DNA from: Dehalococcoidia bacterium | GTDB taxonomy: Bacteria > Chloroflexota > Dehalococcoidia > Dehalococcoidales > Fen-1064 | Length of the DNA stretch: 8,913 nt | Assembly: GCA_011192055.1 (NCBI GenBank) | Contig: DUES01000064.1 | Span: 1-8,913 of the forward strand | Direction of reading: 5' to 3' | In this document: in pieces, positions 6,498-8,913 of the stretch | Layout of the letters: each line of letters begins with the position of its first letter | Numbering within the stretch: the stretch's first letter is position 1 | Translations under genes and position numbers: made by a program | The notes under the pieces: model-generated | The model's database searches: none | The model's input: only the letters and a program-made list of their open reading frames with translations | What the model was told of the DNA's origin: nothing

Positions 6498-7637
6498 ATG
6501 AATATTCCTCAGTTTAAGCAGCTTCGCCGCTCCTACGGTTTTGATGAAGTTGCCCTTGTTCCCGGTGATGTAACCATTAACCCCGAGCAGACAAATACCG
6601 AATTCAAGGTTGAAGACCACACTTTCAGTATCCCGATACTGGCGTCAGCAATGGATGCCGTCGTTGACCCCGATTTTGCTATTTTAATGAGCCAATTGGG
6701 TGGACTGGCGGTTTTACACATGGAAGGGGTACAGACCCGTTACGAGAACCCTGCCGAAGTGCTTGAAGAGATTGCCAGCGCACCTTTGGAAAAAGTAACT
6801 GCCCTGCTTCAAAAAATATACTCCTCACCTATCAAGGATAACCTGATAGGTGACCGGGTCCGGGCAGTCAAAGAGGGAAAAGGCATATGCGCTGCTTCGA
6901 TGGTACCGGCGAATACGAAACGGTTTGCCCCGTTATTTACCGAGGCCGGCGGTGATATCCTGGTCGTACAGTCTACCGTGACTACTGCCCGTCATATTTC
7001 AAAGAGCCTCAAGGGTCTTATTTTCCCTGAACTGATAAAATCGTTATCAATACCGGTACTTGTCGGTAACTGCGTGAGCTATTTGGCCTGTCTCGACCTT
7101 ATGAGGGCCGGAACCCATGGTATCCTCGTTGGAGTTGGACCGGGCGCTGCCTGCACCAGCCGTGAAGTACTTGGTGTTGGAGTTCCGCAAATAACGGCAA
7201 CAATCGATTGTGCAGCCGCCAGGGAGCAGTATTTCAAGGAATCAGGCCGCTACGTTCCCATTATTACGGATGGTGGTTTCCGCAAGGGTGGTGACGTCTG
7301 CAAGGCACTGGCCGCCGGAGCCGACGCCGTAATGATTGGTTCTGTTCTTGCTCAGGCTAAAGAGGCTCCGGGTCACGGTTATCACTGGGGTATGTCTCAC
7401 CCGCACCCCGCACTGCCTCGCGGTACGCGTATCAATGTTGGTACCAGTGCGTCACTGGAACAGATACTCTTTGGACCGACTTCGGTGACTGATGGCAGTC
7501 AGAACCTGGTTGGTGCTATCAGAACTGCGATGGGTTTCTGCGGTGCGTCCACTGTCAGGGAGATGCAGCAGACCGAGATGGTTATTGCTCCTGCGATTAC
7601 GACAGAAGGAAAATCCTGGCAGATATCGCAGCATTAA
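6498..7637 (+). CDS. guaB3: GuaB3-family IMP dehydrogenase (no CBS domains)
   Basis: IMP dehydrogenases oxidise IMP to XMP with NAD+, the first committed step of GMP synthesis. The 379 residues form a TIM barrel of the GuaB3 branch, which lacks the CBS (Bateman) regulatory insert of ordinary GuaB. Only about 50 residues (80-130) occupy the equivalent region. The catalytic loop [20 protein letters not shown] (212-231) keeps the nucleophilic cysteine at 219, as in cyanobacterial GuaB3, which has reported IMPDH activity; as I recall, actinobacterial GuaB3 lacks this Cys. DGGF (258-261) and MIGSVLA (279-285) match the IMP-phosphate-binding loops. [14 protein letters not shown] (303-316) and [18 protein letters not shown] (335-352) are GuaB3-like C-terminal features. 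GMP reductase or a regulatory homologue is possible but less likely. It is monocistronic, divergent from rsmI, and followed by a hairpin. Whether the genome also has a canonical GuaB cannot be seen. Confidence 0.9.
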   Translation: MNIPQFKQLRRSYGFDEVALVPGDVTINPEQTNTEFKVEDHTFSIPILASAMDAVVDPDFAILMSQLGGLAVLHMEGVQTRYENPAEVLEEIASAPLEKVTALLQKIYSSPIKDNLIGDRVRAVKEGKGICAASMVPANTKRFAPLFTEAGGDILVVQSTVTTARHISKSLKGLIFPELIKSLSIPVLVGNCVSYLACLDLMRAGTHGILVGVGPGAACTSREVLGVGVPQITATIDCAAAREQYFKESGRYVPIITDGGFRKGGDVCKALAAGADAVMIGSVLAQAKEAPGHGYHWGMSHPHPALPRGTRINVGTSASLEQILFGPTSVTDGSQNLVGAIRTAMGFCGASTVREMQQTEMVIAPAITTEGKSWQISQH

Positions 7638-7649
7638 TCGTGCTTAACG

Positions 7650-7682
7650 GTAACTCTGAGCTGACGGACAGCTCAGAGTTAC
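7650..7682. terminator. Perfect 14-bp hairpin between convergent genes
   Basis: GTAACTCTGAGCTG (7650-7663) and CAGCTCAGAGTTAC (7669-7682) pair without mismatch around a 5-base ACGGA loop, 12 bases after the guaB3 stop. On the plus strand TCCCGTGTTTT follows, so the T-run is displaced by about 7 bases from the stem. On the minus strand, 28 bases past the orphan gene's stop, no T-run follows. It most likely ends the guaB3 transcript and may protect the 3' end of the opposing mRNA. Confidence 0.75.
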
Positions 7683-7710
7683 TCCCGTGTTTTACACTTT
7701 TCCCGGCAGA

Positions 7711-8481
7711 CTATTCATCCTCGTCTTCTTCTATCTCAACTACCGGTTCGTGAGCAGGTTCCAGGTGGGGCACGATTGCGTCCGTTTTTCGCTTCTTGCG
7801 TGGCGACGGTGCTGTAAGTCCGTCAATCAGTTTTCTCAGACGTTTTAAATCTGCCGTTGACTTATTGGTCTCCAGTGTGACAATCACACCACCGATACCG
7901 GCATCCCACAACATCTGGAGTTCGGCAGTCCCGGTGCCAGGCGGGATTCTGACCAGTAATGGTTTTACCAGCAACTCTGCAAAGTGCTGCCAGAGCATGA
8001 GCTGGTGCCACGTGATGGGACCGGGTTCTTCCTGTTTGGCGGACACGAGTACGGCGTCTGCAGGAAGGTTGTTAACGGTCCTTAACTGGCCGTCCGTGAT
8101 TGTTGAGTCTACCTGCAGGACTATACCGACACCGTCTTCCGGCGGGACTGCCAGGGCGGTGACATCTGCCGGGCAGACCAGGAAATCGTAGCCCAGGTCC
8201 GTTACCTTGTCCGGTTGCCTGCAGGCGTCCTTTTCCAGCCATGCGCCGACGGGAGTATCCGGCAGAGCACCGGATACCTGCTTGATGGTACTGATACCTG
8301 AATCTACGCTCGAAATATGGACTATTCCGGCATCTGCTCCGGGAATTTTCCCCGGAGTATCATAGGTGATATCGGCAACAAGCTGCAACGTTGGCTTTGC
8401 TGCTGCCGACCTGGAGATCCGGAACCCCATCGGTGGGGCTGCCTGGGTACTCTGTGTTAAGTTGTCAATCAGTTTGCTCAT
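7711..8481 (-). CDS. Protein of unknown function with probable TIM-barrel fold
   Basis: I do not recognise the family. The 256 residues show about eight regularly spaced hydrophobic strand-like segments: LQLVADI (32-38), AGIVHIS (51-57), PVGAWLE (77-83), YDFLVCP (98-104), VGIVLQV (118-124), ADAVLVS (141-147), KPLLVRI (173-179) and GGVIVTL (197-203). Short helices could lie between them. That rhythm, and the LWDAGIGGVIV ending, suggest a (beta/alpha)8 barrel. This is inference; no catalytic motif is clear. After residue 222 comes a disordered tail with a basic patch PRKKRK (227-232) and a strongly acidic end EIEEDEDE (249-256). There is no signal peptide or membrane segment. ATG at 8479-8481 has a distant GGAGAG (8494-8499, 12 bases), so the start is less certain; Met18 is an alternative. 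It lies 22 bases downstream of the iron-sulphur aldo/keto reductase gene, probably in one operon. Confidence 0.85.
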   Translation of the reverse strand: MSKLIDNLTQSTQAAPPMGFRISRSAAAKPTLQLVADITYDTPGKIPGADAGIVHISSVDSGISTIKQVSGALPDTPVGAWLEKDACRQPDKVTDLGYDFLVCPADVTALAVPPEDGVGIVLQVDSTITDGQLRTVNNLPADAVLVSAKQEEPGPITWHQLMLWQHFAELLVKPLLVRIPPGTGTAELQMLWDAGIGGVIVTLETNKSTADLKRLRKLIDGLTAPSPRKKRKTDAIVPHLEPAHEPVVEIEEDEDE

Positions 8482-8503
8482 AAGTGGTGATTACTCTCCG
8501 TTT

Positions 8504-8913
8504 TCAGGCTGTTTGTTTCTGGTATTCTTCTCTGGCTGCTTCGTACCACCTGACGTTATCTGCAATAACTTCCCGGATAGAAAGGTGGTAGGGACATCTT
8601 TCTTCGCAGTCGCCGCACTCGGTACAGGTAGCCGCTCGTTCCATGGCTGCAGCAATCCCTCCGGTAAATACCCGCTCCGGAGGCATACGCTTGACGAAGC
8701 TGGTGATATTCATCACCGTGGATATTGGAATCTCTTGGATACAGGGCTGGCAGTATTCGCAGCGCCGGCAGAACTTTGTGCCCAGTTCGTCCTTCATCCG
8801 CTGCATTTCGGCAATCTCTGCCTCGGTCATCTTCTTCGGTTCATTATATAAACGGGCAATCTCTTCAATCTCCCAGTTCTGCTCGATACCCGGAATAGTA
8901 ACGACATCGGGGA
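8504..8913 (-). CDS. Aldo/keto reductase with C-terminal [4Fe-4S] ferredoxin domain, C-terminal fragment
   Basis: The gene enters from the right edge; the frame stays open to base 8913, so the Met at 8828-8830 is internal and the true start lies outside. The 135 visible residues begin with VVTIPGIEQNWEIEEIARLYNE, matching the last strand and helices of the aldo/keto reductase barrel (the VIPG...EVEEN region). A cysteine-rich domain follows: CxxCxxCxxC at visible residues 48-57 and CTECGDCEERCP at 96-107. These eight cysteines suit two [4Fe-4S] clusters, in the CxxCGxCxxxCP style of clostridial ferredoxin-like domains. Proteins of this type are common in anaerobes and are thought to be oxidoreductases that pass electrons through the clusters; substrates are mostly unknown. 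Stop TGA is at 8504-8506, and the orphan TIM-barrel-like gene follows after 22 bases. Confidence 0.85.
   Translation of the reverse strand, partial: PDVVTIPGIEQNWEIEEIARLYNEPKKMTEAEIAEMQRMKDELGTKFCRRCEYCQPCIQEIPISTVMNITSFVKRMPPERVFTGGIAAAMERAATCTECGDCEERCPYHLSIREVIADNVRWYEAAREEYQKQTA

Noticed and set aside
8161..8178. PRKKRK patch (in the orphan protein at about 7780-7803) read as a nuclear localisation signal
   Set aside because: All other evidence is bacterial. A short basic cluster in a disordered tail is common and no eukaryotic host link is shown.
8366..8851. A 161-residue plus-strand open frame across the right-edge gene pair
   Set aside because: It runs antisense through the 4Fe-4S cysteine motifs and the 22-base intergenic gap, and has no family resemblance.

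Overview
The window is an ordinary bacterial housekeeping segment, roughly half GC. No rRNA, tRNA, CRISPR array, insertion sequence, phage gene or attachment site was seen. The protein types fit a Chloroflexota genome, most likely the class Dehalococcoidia: a cyanobacterial-type GuaB3, a short MetRS with an FSTSR signature, a deoxyribonuclease IV-like protein ending in CESPNLEEDAL, and an aldo/keto reductase fused to a ferredoxin domain. The lineage call rests on family resemblance and gene company, not on a search, so it is moderate in strength.

Layout. The left edge (1-219, +) holds the C-terminal end of an AP-endonuclease-2/endonuclease IV-like TIM-barrel protein. A 155-base gap follows, with a good extended -10 promoter and a possible 5'-terminal hairpin. 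Then comes ftsH (375-2306, +), a complete membrane AAA+ zinc protease. It converges on a four-gene minus-strand operon covering 2444-6258. In transcription order this is rsmI, a 90-residue zinc-ribbon protein of unknown function, metG and a long-chain polyprenyl diphosphate synthase. The zinc-ribbon gene overlaps metG by 8 bases, and the other gaps are 52 and 45 bases. The 239-base divergent region (6259-6497) carries recognisable sigma70-type promoters for both directions and an 8-bp inverted repeat between them. On the plus strand, guaB3 (6498-7637) encodes an IMP dehydrogenase-family enzyme without CBS domains. A perfect 14-bp hairpin separates it from a convergent minus-strand pair at the right edge. 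That pair is a 256-residue orphan protein with a probable TIM-barrel rhythm (7711-8481) and, upstream of it, the C-terminal part of an aldo/keto reductase with eight iron-sulphur cysteines (8504-8913, cut by the window edge).

Functionally, the rsmI operon joins ribosome maturation (16S rRNA C1402 2'-O-methylation), methionyl-tRNA charging and isoprenoid chain elongation (quinone or undecaprenyl-type lipids). FtsH handles membrane protein quality control, and GuaB3 the first committed step to GMP. I see no evidence of a new multi-gene system. The two least explained items are the zinc-ribbon protein coupled to metG and the 256-residue orphan beside the iron-sulphur aldo/keto reductase. Two start codons should be read differently from the longest open frame: guaB3 at ATG 6498, and the prenyl synthase at TTG 3409.
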